The notes below the pieces were generated by a model that saw nothing but the letters and a program-made list of their open reading frames with translations, searched no databases and had not been told where the DNA came from. Below, piece after piece: positions 44,207-56,702 of a DNA stretch of 64,000 nucleotides (its first letter is position 1; every line of letters begins with the position of its first letter). The stretch spans positions 16,859,410 through 16,923,409 of the forward strand of contig CM028329.1 in the NCBI GenBank assembly GCA_016647705.1, read 5' to 3'. Made by a program: the position numbers and the translations under genes. Source of the DNA: Eucommia ulmoides. Its lineage: Eukaryota > Streptophyta > Magnoliopsida > Garryales > Eucommiaceae.

Positions 44207-45850
44207 ATGCTATATCAGGTAGGGGATCAAGTAGTGTGGAAGGTAGTGGATCAGATGAATCAACTTCATGTATTTATAATGATGATGATGATGATGATAT
44301 GTTGCCTTATTCTTGGCGTCATGAGAAAAAGTACTTGCAATCTGTTGAGTGGGCGAACAATATCAATTTTGTTGTGCAATGTTTTAATGGTGGGGCAGAA
44401 GAATTTCAGACTGTGCTGAGGAAGTATTTATTTGAAGTTGGATTTAGTTATAAGTATAAAAAAAAATGATAAAGTCAGTATCACTTCATATTGTTCATTC
44501 AGGGATACAAGAGGTTGTAAGTGGTTTGTATATGTGTGAGTGGATTGTTTCAATGGATTTTTTAACATAAGGGAAATGGTGAATAAACATACATGTGGTG
44601 CAACATATAAAACTACGAACAATAAGAGGATAAGCTCAAGTGTTGTTGCTAGTTGTTTGTTGAAATCAGTGAAGGAGAAAACTCGAAACGCGACCTATTG
44701 AGGTACAATCATGTTTGGCTTCAAGTTGAAAATGTGAGGGACAGTCTTTTGGGGGATCCTACATTTGCATATGATCAATTGAGGTGGTAAGTAGAAGCAC
44801 GCAATAGAACAAATCCTAATAGTTTCATGTTGTTGGAGTACCAAGGTCACATAAATAATTTGAAACATTTTTTTGTTGTTTTCCATGGATGTATTCATGG
44901 GTTTCACTTTATACGACCATTGCTATTCCTAGACGCAACATTTTTTAGTAGTAGATACAAAGGAGTTCTTCTAGATGCTTGCGGTAAGGATGGTAACCAA
45001 GGTACTTTATGTTTTATTTTATTTTTTTGTAATATGTTACTTTTTATTCACACTTATCTAAATTACATATTTTACAATTAGCTCATTTTTTAGTAACACG
45101 TCACTTTTGTTTACAATTTACACGTAATATTAGTGACATATGACTTATTATAATTCGATATATTTTCATTTTTATACTTTTTTTGTTATTAAATACAATA
45201 TAAGTTTTTCCTAACACTGTAATCTCTGTATATTTTTTTTGTTATTCGTATGTAATTTTTTGTATGCTTTTCTGTGATTTTTTGTTTTATATATGCCAAA
45301 AAAATAAATTTTTTTGTAGGTATGTTTTGCATTTGGCATTGTTGATGCTAAAAATGATGATAACTGGTTTTGATTTTTTATACAATTGGCTCTTATATTA
45401 CGCCCTAGAACATGTCATAACATTTATTTATGATCGGCACAATGGTATTATTCAAGGCATTCAAAATGTTTTTCATCATTTTTATCATGCATTTCATTTG
45501 AAATATCTAAAAATGAACCTTAAAGTTGTATTGAGTGGACACAAGACCAAAACAAAGGAATTTTTTGTGGGAAAACTATTTAATTGTGCTTACGCAGCAA
45601 CTCCTGAAATTTACAATATAGCATATGATAAAATGATTGCGCAAACAAAAGGACTTGTGGAGAAATTTATGAAAGAGTTTCCAAAAGAAAGATATAATCA
45701 AGCATTTTTTTCGAGGCACACGGTATAGCAAGATGTCATCAAATTTGGAGCCATTGATACAAACATATGCCTATTATTTTGATGGTTAACAAGATAAGAA
45801 TTTTGTTAATAGAACAAATGTCTAAATGGAGGAATAACTCATTATGATTA
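44207..45850 (+). pseudogene. Mutator-like (MULE) transposase, N-terminal and DDE part
   Basis: Pieces in order: acidic DDDDDD linker and QFNGG-type leader (44236-44469); FRDTRGCKWFVYV and NKHTCGATYKTTNNKRISSS (44500-44630); FHFIRPLLFLDATFFSSRYK and GVLLDACGKDGNQ (44900-45000, first catalytic Asp region); then, after a GT...TTGTAG gap (45002-45320), FAFGIVDAKNDDNWFWFF (second Asp) and FIYDRHNGIIQGIQNVFHHF (45420-45480). It decays after NKIRILLIEQMSKWRNNSL near 45840. Stops and shifts mean no full product. It would cut and paste MULE DNA. Confidence 0.85.
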
Positions 45851-45871
45851 ATTGGAGTGATATGTTCACAT

Positions 45872-46088
45872 TGTTTGGTTTATCCCGCATGGGATGTGGA
45901 AGGGGTTGGTCGTCAAATTATAAGTATGAGGAAAGTCTCACCTCACAAGCTAACTTTTAGGGTTGAGAAGGGTCCAAGGCCACCATACACTATATCAGAG
46001 CTCAGGTTCCAACAATTCTGGCCCAATAGCCATAGAGTGAGGGACTGTTTTAGGGTTAGCTGACCAAAAACCCAATGTATGAGGAGAG
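45872..46088 (+). mobile_element. TRIM-like LTR and internal fragment, family B
   Basis: Starts TGTTTGGTTTATCCCGCATG. GATGTGGAAGGGGTTGG, TATAAGTATGAGG and CTCACCTCACAAGCTAACTT are shared, in the other orientation, with 59919-60073. It is followed by a decayed PBS-like TATATCAGAGC. It marks the left border of the 14-kb insertion that splits the MULE transposase. Confidence 0.6.
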
Positions 46089-46689
46089 TGTAGACACCGC
46101 ATTTTATCCCACCTGTTATTGCATTTCTGTAAAGTGTCAGGTCTAAAATGCAAATTCGGACAAAATTTAAACTATGTTTAAAGGGACGAATTCACATATT
46201 AGATTTATGTGTTTAATTTTTACTTAATGTTTTGAAAAGAGAAAATACAAAAACATCAGCAGAAAATAAAGTTTCAGGCTAAAATAAATTTTTTTAAAAC
46301 GGGACTAAATTGATTAAATTAAAAGTGTATTGTCATCTAATATCACTTTGAATATAGTTAATTTCATTTTTCATCCTTTAATTTTAAGAAATTTCACCAA
46401 TTCTAACTACCTTTTATTTTAGACCAAAAACTATATTTTTTTTTTTTTGCCAGTTTTATCAAATTGACTATCAATTGAGTATTTATTTTCAAAATTTAAC
46501 ATTTCATTATCAAATTGTATAGTTTAATTTTATTTTTATCATTTCAATTTTACAAAAAAAAATAAAAAATACATTTAATTGACAAAAAGGGTCCAAATCA
46601 CGAAATTCACCTCCTGTACACCTCCAAGGAATAAGACGGAGCATTGGAATTTCAAATTGGAGTGTACTTAGCCTTCTCGGGAATCTCCC

Positions 46690-47760
46690 AATCCATTTCC
46701 CTTAATGGTATAACTTAAGGTAGTGGAAAATAAAGTCAATCACTCAATTCCCAAAGTGGGGTGTCTAAAAAGGTAATAATTATGACCCAGGAAGTACCCC
46801 CCCTGCGTCTTTTCCCCTTATGGTAAGACTTAAGGAGGTGAATTTTCTAAATTTAACTCTCTAATATCCAAAATAGGGGGTCTAAAGAGGCAATAATTAT
46901 GACCTAAGAAGGTAGGTTAAACAAGCTTGTAGGGTGCCCTTATTTCATTTCTCTTTGCACATTCATAACTCGCTTGAATGCTCTAAAAAACTCTTGCAAG
47001 ACACTTTCTCTTTCTAGAATGATCTCTTGAAAAGTTTAGATTAGAAGTCTTAGAAAAAAATCTCTGCCAAAAAAGAGATAAAAAAAAACACAACAAGAAG
47101 AAGAAGAAGAAAGAAGAGAAAATCAGTGGAAGAACTTCCTCCATAGTAAGGCAAGTTGTCGAAACCCCCTCAAAACCTTTTTTTAATTTTTTTTTTCTTG
47201 TCTAAAGAAGGACAAATAAAAATAGTCAAAAACTATAAAAAAAAATGTTCCAAAGAAAACATCGAAACAAGTTTATTTTCTTGTATTTAATTTTACCGTT
47301 GTTTACTTTCCCGCATTTACTTTATTGTCATTTACTTTCTTATTCTGTGTCTTTCCGCATTTTTACTTTTTTGCATTTTACTTTACTATTCTGCGTCTTT
47401 CCGCACTTTAATTTTTCTACATTTTTTATTTTTTTAGTCGAGTCCTCCCTAGCTAAAGGTTGAATAAGAGAGTACCCCCTGCCCCCAATTTCAATTAAGC
47501 GGCAAAAAATGGTAGTTCTCTCCAAAAATGTTTCGCATTTATAGCCATGGTTAGGACTGGCACCATACATCTACTTATACATATAATCCAAGTCAGTCTT
47601 TGGACTAACATTATACATATACTTATAATCTTAGTCGAGTCCACCCTAACTAAAACTTTGAATAAAGGAAAATCCTCTATTACTCAAATGACGGGATAAG
47701 TACGGTGCTCTTCAGAAACATTTCTCTTTTCTTAATCATCATTAGGAATGACATTATCCA
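46690..47760. repeat. Two pairs of internal direct repeats
   Basis: GGTAATAATTATGACCCAGG-type units recur at about 46700-46797 and 46817-46915. AGTCGAGTCC-CCCTA-CTAAA...GGAATGACATTAT/GGACTGGCACCAT units recur at about 47437-47570 and 47634-47755. No coding. Confidence 0.55.
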
Positions 47761-48576
47761 TATATATATATATATATTATACTTATTACATACATATTTC
47801 TTTTCTTTTTGTGTTCTTTCCATGTCAAAAAAAAATTAAAAATTAAAAAAATGAAAAAGTCAAAAAAGAAAAGAAAAAGCTTTGCCTAAAATAAAAAACC
47901 ATAAAGGGAGAATTAACTATACTTCGTTTTTAGGTTTCCCATCTTGTGAGAAACTTTAAATGAGGATCAAGGAAAATTCTTCCCCCAAGTGGTTTTAGTT
48001 AAGGTTATTATGGCAAAAATACATGTGAACTTTTGTTATTTTTATTCTCCCCCCCCCCCCCCCCAAAAAAAAAAAAAACAAAAAAAAAAACAAGTCTCTT
48101 TGTTTTTTGAAACTTTGTTTCTCTTTCAAAACTAAGTGGACAACACGTGCTTTGCAAGTGTCTATCATCTCCTATGTCCAACATATTTTATGAAAAATAG
48201 AAGGATAAATTATATATAGTAAAGTACAAGTTCTAAACTGTTCAAATGTGGATATATCACGATATTCCAATTTGTACAATCACTTGCATTAAATAATAAA
48301 ATATCACAATTCTTATAATTCATCATGAACAAACATACTTTCAAAATTTCATGAATTGTTATTAACAAAAAAATATATATGAATCTAAATAGCAATCACA
48401 ATTAGACTATGCATAAAATATAATAATTTAATATATTTAGGAGTATGAATATCTCAATAAGGCCGGTTTGAAGTAAAAATAATAACAAAGTTATTAATAT
48501 TTCTATTTGGTAGTATAACTCTTATTTTAGACGATGATAGTCGGGAAAATAAAGATCTTTGTTTGATAAGAGAGAG

Positions 48577-51213
48577 TATATATCATTGATCTCCCCTGTC
48601 ATTTTGCACTATATCAAAGACCTCCTCTGTCATTTTGTAAATATCAGAAACCTCCCCTGTCTTTTTCTCAAACACTACTGATAGGTGTGAAAAACCAATC
48701 TATTTCTAAACCGGATTTATTAGTTTTCAATCATTTTAGTTATATTTAATTGTGTTTTAGTGTGTTTTAGTGTAGAACAGGTGAAAGGACGTCAAAAGGT
48801 GAGAAACAAGTGAAAACGATGGAGAAACGGTGAACAAAATGTGCAAAACAGAGTTTCGGTGAATGAAGATCACCGCCTAGGTGGAAGTTCCATCGCTTAG
48901 GCGGTGACACTCTGCACAAAAATATCTATTTTTAGATATTTTCAAGATATTTTCAAGATCCCTCCTTTTAACCTTTTTCTCCACCAAACCTAAAGAGAGC
49001 CTTAGACCTTAGACATTCCTTAGACGTGGGAGAGGGCTTGGTTGTTCTTGAGAGCTCTCTTCCACCTTAGTTAGATTAGATTAGTTTAGGAAGTAGATTA
49101 GATTAGTCGTAAGAGTGTTCTTGGCCAATCCTTGAAGAGCTAGAAGAGGAAGTTCATCAAGCGAGAAGAGGAAGCTCGGGAGGACTGTTCTTTGGCGAAA
49201 GTGGATTACTCCACTTTGAGATTTGGCTTTTCTTCCCTTGTTTCCATCTTTGTATTTAATGTTTATTGTTGATGATGATGATCTACTTTTTATTTAATGT
49301 TGTATTGGCTACGAACATGTTAGTGTAATTTAGAGATTAGTAAGGGAAATGTGTAGTTGTGTAAATACTCGTTTGGTTTAATATACGTTTCTTTAACGGT
49401 TGTTGCTTTTAAGTCCGATTGTGTTTATCATTTGAAGACAATCTTAATATGCTTGTAATGGTATTAGAGTTGGATTTGAGAATCTAGAGTTTGACACTCG
49501 GGAGAGGTAACCCTGGATTCGGACTAGGATAAACACATCGTTACGACTTAACGACCCGAGAGGGCATTAATTAGTGTGCAATTGATGACGTTGGGTCAAG
49601 ACTCACACGGCCTAGAGTCATTAAGACATTGAGGGAGACCGCTTCGTCGATGCGAAGTCGCGTATTTCCTCATCTTACACTCGGAAGAGGTGGCGGAGGA
49701 GTTTACGAACCGAGATTGTCGGATACCTAAACTCCGTTATTATTAACCGAACAAAATTAAACGTGTATTAAGTGAACGAAATTAATCCTTAATTAATAAA
49801 CCTAGTTAGAATTAACCCACTAATTGTAGTTTAGCTTAGTTTAACTTCAATTCACGTCTTCCGTCGTCAGGATAACATGAGACCATGTCAATTGCGGTAT
49901 TCAATTCAATTATTCACACTTTTCTCTGTAGGAACGATATCCGATCTTCAAAGATCCACTATATTAAAACTTTAGACATCGTATACTTGCGAGCGTAAGT
50001 AGGCGTGCGTAAAATCCGCCCCTACCAACTACTTATCTCCATTTGGACAAAATTGCCCTTAGGTTATTTTTTAAAAAATTCATTAGCACCCTTATATTTT
50101 TTACCCTTAATTTTTTAAATAATTATATTTACTTTTCACCACCACCCAACTCCTACCGTCGCCGCCCAACTCCCACCACCCACCGCCATCGCCGCCACCA
50201 CCTATCGTCGCCACCCGCCACCACCTCCCACCGCCATCCAATGCCACCATCCTTTACTTTTTACACTAATATTTCCATTAAAAAATAATATTTTTTTTAA
50301 CTTTTTTTTTTTTTTTTTTTTATCAAAATGAAAAAAATAAAATAAAAAATAAAAAAATCAAGAAAAGAAGATCATCTCTTCATCTCTCTCCACCACCACC
50401 ATTTCTTCTTCATCTTCCTCTCTCTCTCTCTCTCTCTCTCTTTGTGAGGTACTAATATTTGTTGGGTGTTCTTCAACAAAGCTTCGATTTCAATTTCAAT
50501 TTTCGAAGTTTGAAAAAATCGATTCAGCTTTGAAGAAAACCAACTATGATAGATGGGGGTGATTTCGGCGCCGGATCTATGTGTCAGGGAAAGAGAGAGA
50601 GAGAGAGATTGAAGGAGGAGGAGGATCTGAGATGAGATGAATTGAGCAAAAACGCACACAATAAATCTCTATGTTGTAGATGAGATAGGCAAGGCAAGGA
50701 AAGACAACAGATCTCACCAAAGAGCACCGTGAAGATGAAATGAAATTGGAGAAAAAATATATTTTTACCCCTAAATTTTGGATTGGCCTTAAATTGCACT
50801 TTAATGGGCACAAAGAGTAACTAAAAAATAGAGTGGATGTTAATGAATTTATTTTTTATTTTTAAATAAAAGAATAAAAATATATTTTTGTAAGGGCATT
50901 TATGTCTTTTTACATCAAAATATTGGTGGCTGCGGGTGGAGGTAGGAGGCAGTGGAGGGTGTCGGTAGAAGGTGGTGATGAATATATATATAAATTAAAG
51001 GTTATTTATGTATTTTAATTTTTTATTATTTAATTATTTTTTAAATAGTCAAGGGTAAAATTGGTATTATAATAATTTTTTTAATATTTTTTAATCAATA
51101 AGGGAGGTAAGTGGTGTTTGAGAAAAAGATAGGAGAGGTTTCTGGTATTTGGAAAATGACATGTGAGGTATTTGGTGTAGTGCAAAATGACAGGGAAGGT
51201 CAATGACATATAT

Positions 51214-51215
<2 letters not shown>
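48577..51215. mobile_element. Long-TIR element hosting a solo LTR
   Basis: The left arm (TATCATTGATCTCCCCTGTC...TTTTTCTCAAACAC, 48577-48678) is matched inverted at about 51070-51215, roughly 100 bp each. Interior beyond the solo LTR: CCACC/CCGCC repeats, (CT)n and a short gene-like GC stretch (50450-50600). Confidence 0.65.
48679..50027. mobile_element. Solo LTR, 1,349 bp, TSD ACTAC
   Basis: Starts TGATAGGTGTG, ends CCCCTACCA, flanked by ACTAC at 48674-48678 and 50028-50032. No PBS, PPT or genes. Size and ends suggest a gypsy element reduced by LTR-LTR recombination. Confidence 0.8.
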
Positions 51216-51219
<4 letters not shown>

Positions 51220-51261
<42 letters not shown>

Positions 51262-53150
51262 CATAAAAGATGCCATGTAATATACTTTGAATATATAATA
51301 TTTTGAAAACATAGTTTTTATAAAAATAGAGATATTAAAATATCCACAATTTTTTTAATTAAAACTATTTCAATTGAAAAGTCAAAATCTAAATCTAATG
51401 ACCAAACAAAAAATTACATCAAGTTGAATATATGTAATTTATGTTTTTGGTGTTACAAAATTTTCATAATTCTTTATATTTTTTTTATGTTTCTATATAT
51501 AATTGAAGTATTTTTCTACACAACAAAATGAGACTATCTAATTATTTTCTTTCCAAAAAGTACAATTTAGAAATCTATCTTGTCAATAAGTATATTTTAT
51601 TATTTATAATATATATTTATATGCTAAATGATTTTTCTTTTGAAAAAAAGTGTGCCTTAAAGGACAAGTGAATTTTTTTTTTATTTTAAAATTTTGATTA
51701 CTTATACAAATGAATAGTAAACTAAATCTTCCCTTTTCCTTATAAAAGTATAGATATAGATATAGATATATATAAATATAATTGAAGCATTTTTTTATAC
51801 AACAAAATGAGATTATCTAGTTTTTTTCCTTCCAAAAAGTACAATTTGGAAATCTATTTTTTAATAAAAATATTTAATTATTTATAGTATAGATATGTTA
51901 AATGATATTTCTTTAAAAAAATTTAAAAAGTGTCTTAAACGACAAGATTTTTTTTTTTTTTTTTTTAAATTTGAAGGGCACTTTGTTAATTGTACTTATA
52001 AAATGAATAGTAAACTAAACATTCCTTTATATAAAAGTGTAGAAAAAGAAAAAAAAAACTTTGATAGTTAGAGCCACATACATGTAATGTATATAATGTA
52101 ATATAATACGTATGTGTGTATATATATGTATGTGTATAGAATATTTATATAATACATATGTGTGTGTGTGTATATATGTATGAAAAGAAGTAGGTGAAAA
52201 GTAGATTTTTAATTTTAAAAAAATTGGAGGACAATCATGTAATTTTATTTATCCAAATGAATAGTAACTCCAACCTTATTTTATATAATAGAATTAGGTG
52301 AAGTGCACGTGCCTGTTATCTCATTTATTTGACATATTTATAATATTTTACATTATTTGTTCATTAGAGATTACCTTGAAAATATGTATATTAAAATTTT
52401 CTAAAAACAAATCACTGAAAGACTATGATATGTAATTATTTTTTTATATATTTCTTATAATGTTAAATGTTGAAACTTTTTAAAAATAATTAATAGAAGT
52501 CACTTCATGTAAAGAAATGACAAAGTTATAGTTAGCTAAAAAATTAAAATTAGGTTGGATACAAACATTATGCTCTAGACCCTACCTTCTCGACCCGATG
52601 GCAGGTCAGTCGTTTATGACTATTTTTTTTCCATTCCACTTGAGCCAAACCTGTTCCGACAATCTCCTGATGAATAGAGTCTAGGAGAGAGAAGAATCCG
52701 ATTGGGCGTAGTGAATTCCTTGGATCTAGTGAAGTCATATACTCGCACATGTCTATCCAGATTCAAGGAGCTCTCAAGCCTTAGTCTAGAGACAGAGACG
52801 GGTGTTGCTAGCCTTCTTTTCTTCCATAAGTCTAAGCAAGAGCTGAAACCTAGCTAAAAAGGAAGCCTTCCTATTACTTTAGGTCGGGCACCTATCTACC
52901 CATACCTGATGCACCCGAATCCGCCTTGAACCCTAAGCACTAAAAATATATATTTACCAAATATCCCCCTAAAACATGGAATATTACGAAAATACCTTAT
53001 ATATAAATATAACTCTAATCAAGTTCTGATAATTAGATTTCCAAATTCCAACCCTCGTCACTTACCTCCTCCTCCTCCCCCCCTCTCCCCTCTCTCTCTC
53101 TCTCTCTCTCTCTCAATCCCAGAGTCGTCGCTATCTATTAAACCTTAATA
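51220..53150. repeat. AT-rich block with divergent direct repeats
   Basis: (AT)n at 51217-51255. A ~280-bp unit (ACAACAAAATGAGA-TATCTA...CCAAAAAGTACAATTT-GAAA) occurs at about 51500-51740 and 51780-52030. AAATGAATAGTAA...TATATAA ends recur at 51710, 52005 and 52258. (CT)n lies at 53087-53114. No coding found. Confidence 0.55.
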
Positions 53151-53477
53151 GATTCCTGCTAGGGCCGGTAATTCATGTAACAGGTCGTATAACAGATCAT
53201 TACGCGATAACACAATAAGAGCAAACACGAACACGACACGATAAACATATCCTGTCAGACTACCCAAACACGAACACGACACGACACAATAATTTTTCGT
53301 GTCACATGAAAACACGAAATCTGTTAGGTAAGCAAGACATGATAAGATTATCTGATAGATTTTCATTACACGTTAATCTACCCATTACACGTTAACGACC
53401 TGTTAAGTTGACAACATGTTAACAAAATTTATATATTAGGTACTAAATTATAATATTAGATAATTTGGGGGTGTAAA

Positions 53478-56434
53478 TGTCACACCCCACCCTGAGCACC
53501 CGTCACCCGAGACCGGGAATGACGTCGACATGACACTTCCTAACCAACCAACCAAACACATGCATATATATACATACATACTACCGCTATCAATATTTTC
53601 TTTCCCCAATACAATACTTATTACTCATTTCTAAAAATATGGGACACACCCATCCCAAATATATATTCAACAAAAATCTCAAAATGCTAAACCTTCCACG
53701 GTTCGCCTCTAACCGCCCCACCTCCAAAATGACACTACCTCTCGGATTCTACCTAGTACCAATAGTAGACCCACTCCTATTTGCGGCACCTGAAACCAAA
53801 AAAATTTATCGGTGTACTGTCTTCATAATAAAAATATTTTATGGATAAAGTATAAGTATTAAACACCACGTTTCAAAATATTATATTATATAATCACATA
53901 CCGTATGGAAATCTAGTTTCCTTGTCACCACTGAAATAAACTCATATATTTAAAATACCCAATCCAAATATTTTAAGTTAACCAGAGAAACAAAATAATA
54001 TATTGACGCTAATCCATTTTAAAATAATATATCTAAGCCGATCAATCCAAGCGGTTCATCGTATAATAAAATACCCCCACACCACTTTCCTACTAGCCAT
54101 AGGATCGTTTTTACCTCACGATCGGGAGTTGCAACGGTACCGTAACATGTACAATTGTGCCATCTAAAATGACTATCAGTGCTAGGGCCATTTATTATCC
54201 CCAATAGTAGGGGTACCACCCGCAGGATTTGTACTCCTGATGGGTCAAACCACCCTGCAGGACTTGCCTAGCAGGTAATCCACATCTCGTAAGATATATC
54301 CTCTTAACGAGAAGAAAATCTACATCTCGTAGGTTATATCTACCTAACGAAAAGAAAATCTACATCTCGTAGGTTATACCCGCCTAACGAGAAGAAAATC
54401 CACATCTCGTAGGTCATACTCGCCTAACGAGAAGAAACTCTACATCTCGTAGGTCATACTCGCCTAACGAGAAGAAAATCTACATCTCGTAGGTCATACT
54501 CGCCTAACGAGAAGAAAATCTACATCTCGTAGGTCATACCCGCCTAATGAGAAGAAAATCCATATCTCATAGGTCATATCCACCTAACGAGAAGAAAATC
54601 CACATCTCGCAGGTCATATCTATTTGACGAGAAGAAAATTATGGCATAGTCGGACAAAAATCACCTTTCACCTTTAAAATCTACTTGATTTACATAAGTT
54701 ATAAAATTGTCTAATTTTAATAAACACATTTTCCCACAATTTATACGAAAATATAATTTGTAAATTTACATAGAAGACAATACACTCACCTCGATTTCCG
54801 CACTACAGAATACTGCCGTCAACAACTATCGGGACGCTAGCTCCAGTGAACCTAATAGCGATAGGGCCTAAATTAATATTTTATTTAAAATAACCTAACA
54901 TGCAATGCAGACCCTAAATTTCATAATTCCCCATTCTCCAAATTTCATTATGAAAAAATTATTATTTCATCCGTTTCGCTACGTTAATATTTACTGTACC
55001 AATTTATTTAAATTTGTGATTAATAAAATATTATTACGATTACAAAAATTACTGTTATGATTGTGAAACTTTTAATACTAACAATTTAATTTACCAAAAC
55101 TAATATCTGATTAAAATTTTACCTGTTTCCGAATCGCTCATAGGCCGAGAAGTTGAATTTTGGATTTTGATTTTTATTTGATTTTTTCTCTTGTTTTCTG
55201 TTTTGGTCGTTGGCCTCACTGCCGCGATGAATGCCCCATTTTTCTGTTCAGCTCACTGGATCTTCACCGCCGTGGCGACGGATCTCACCGCTGCGGCGAC
55301 AGCTTCTGGGTTTCTGCTCTTGGTTCAGTCGTCTCTCTCTCCTGTTTCTGTTTTAGTTTTAGCCCGAAGCCACTTTCACCATGCTTACCATCAGACCACC
55401 CTCAACGAGCCACTCATATCACCGACTTCCACCCTACACTGATCACACAGACACACAACTGACGATCAACGCACACCCATACACAACCGACTAATCACCA
55501 ACACACACACACACACAATTGCCGACCCACCACACACCGGCTGAATGACACATGTACACATAACACACACTGCTGGACAACATACACACATACACACACC
55601 GTAGCAATTGAACACAAACACACACATAGTCACAGAAACCCCCCACACACACGATCGCCAAACACAGAACAGAACACACACACACAACGACGACTGAACA
55701 TCAATACACACAAATAGCACCTCCACACATATACTCGGCTGAACCACACACACACATGCAACGATTACACATATACCCTTACCGAACGACAATGACGATC
55801 ACCCATACCTCCGACGGACGAACGACGAAGCCACACACCGCCGGAGTGAACGACCACACTGCCGCCGACGACACATACATGCAAATGACTACACACACAC
55901 ACTCACCGAATGAGAAGCACACCGTCGACAACCCATACCATCGACGATGAATGAAACATCACATCACCGACAATCGACAACCGACCGAAACCCACACCGC
56001 TGGATGAACGGTGACACGACGCACATACCTCCACGATCATCGGATGAACAATCGGAGACACTCCCCCACACAGACCGGACTGCTCACCGCCGACCCACTC
56101 TCTCGTGCTCTATTTTTCTCCTTCTTTTTAGGTGTGTTGTCATGTGTGTGTATGGATGTATATATATATATACATAGAGAGGAGAGTGGATTCATTACAT
56201 CACTTCCATATTTATCTAGTATTATTATTATTTTAGTTTTAATTACGTAAATCTTCCCCTAAATTATCTTTAAGTTTTTATTTAAACCCAAACTAAAAGT
56301 TGATATTTTTAAAATTGCCAATTGATCCCTAAAATTTTTAAAATAAATAATAAATGATACCATCTACCCTGTTATTTTCTAAATGTTCTAAAATGCAACA
56401 ACTATTATGCGTGTGCAAAAATTAGGGTCTTACA
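53478..56434. mobile_element. Solo LTR, 2,957 bp
   Basis: Starts TGTCACACCCCACCC, ends AGGGTCTTACA. The flanking 5-mers GTAAA and ATAAA differ by one base. No internal region or genes. The CA-rich stretch 55440-55950 gives long spurious frames. It carries the nine-copy 40-bp array. Confidence 0.7.
54281..54640. repeat. Nine-copy 40-bp tandem array of imperfect hairpins
   Basis: ACATCTCGTAGGTCATACTC then GCCTAACGAGAAGAAAATCT repeats nine times at exactly 40 bp (54281, 54321, ... 54601), with point differences but no length change. In most units CTCGTAGG pairs with CCTAACGAG. Confidence 0.9.
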
Positions 56435-56702
56435 ATAAAAATAATTTATTAAATTAACGGGTAACCTATTAGGTCTCAGATTCTCGTGTAACTTGAATAC
56501 ACGAAATTATTATCGTATCTCATCGTGTAACCTATCGACTTATCAGGTCAACCTAATAACCTGCACTATTTCTTATCGTGCTATTGGATTTTACACGATA
56601 ACGACCCGATACCTGATAAGTAAAACACAGAGCTGATAATTTTGTGTCAGTCTCGTGTCGTGTCATCGTGTAAATACCCGTTGTGCCAGTCCTAATTCCT
56701 GC

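Larger units (their letters stand above)
53160..56694. mobile_element. hAT-like element split by a solo LTR
   Basis: Flanked by the 8-bp duplication ATTCCTGC (53152-53159 and 56695-56702). Ends TAGGGCCGGTA and, inverted, TAGGACTGGCA. Both arms are full of CGTGT/ACACG words (ACACGAACACGACACGA). Without the nested LTR it is about 580 bp, so non-autonomous. Confidence 0.82.

Noticed and set aside
54281..54640. CRISPR-like regular repeat array
   Set aside because: The whole 40-bp unit is repeated with no unique spacers, and it sits in a plant solo LTR. It is a tandem repeat.
55466..55950. Cys/Val-rich and Thr/His-rich frames
   Set aside because: Translations of (CA)n-type sequence inside a solo LTR; no domain, and frames exist on both strands.
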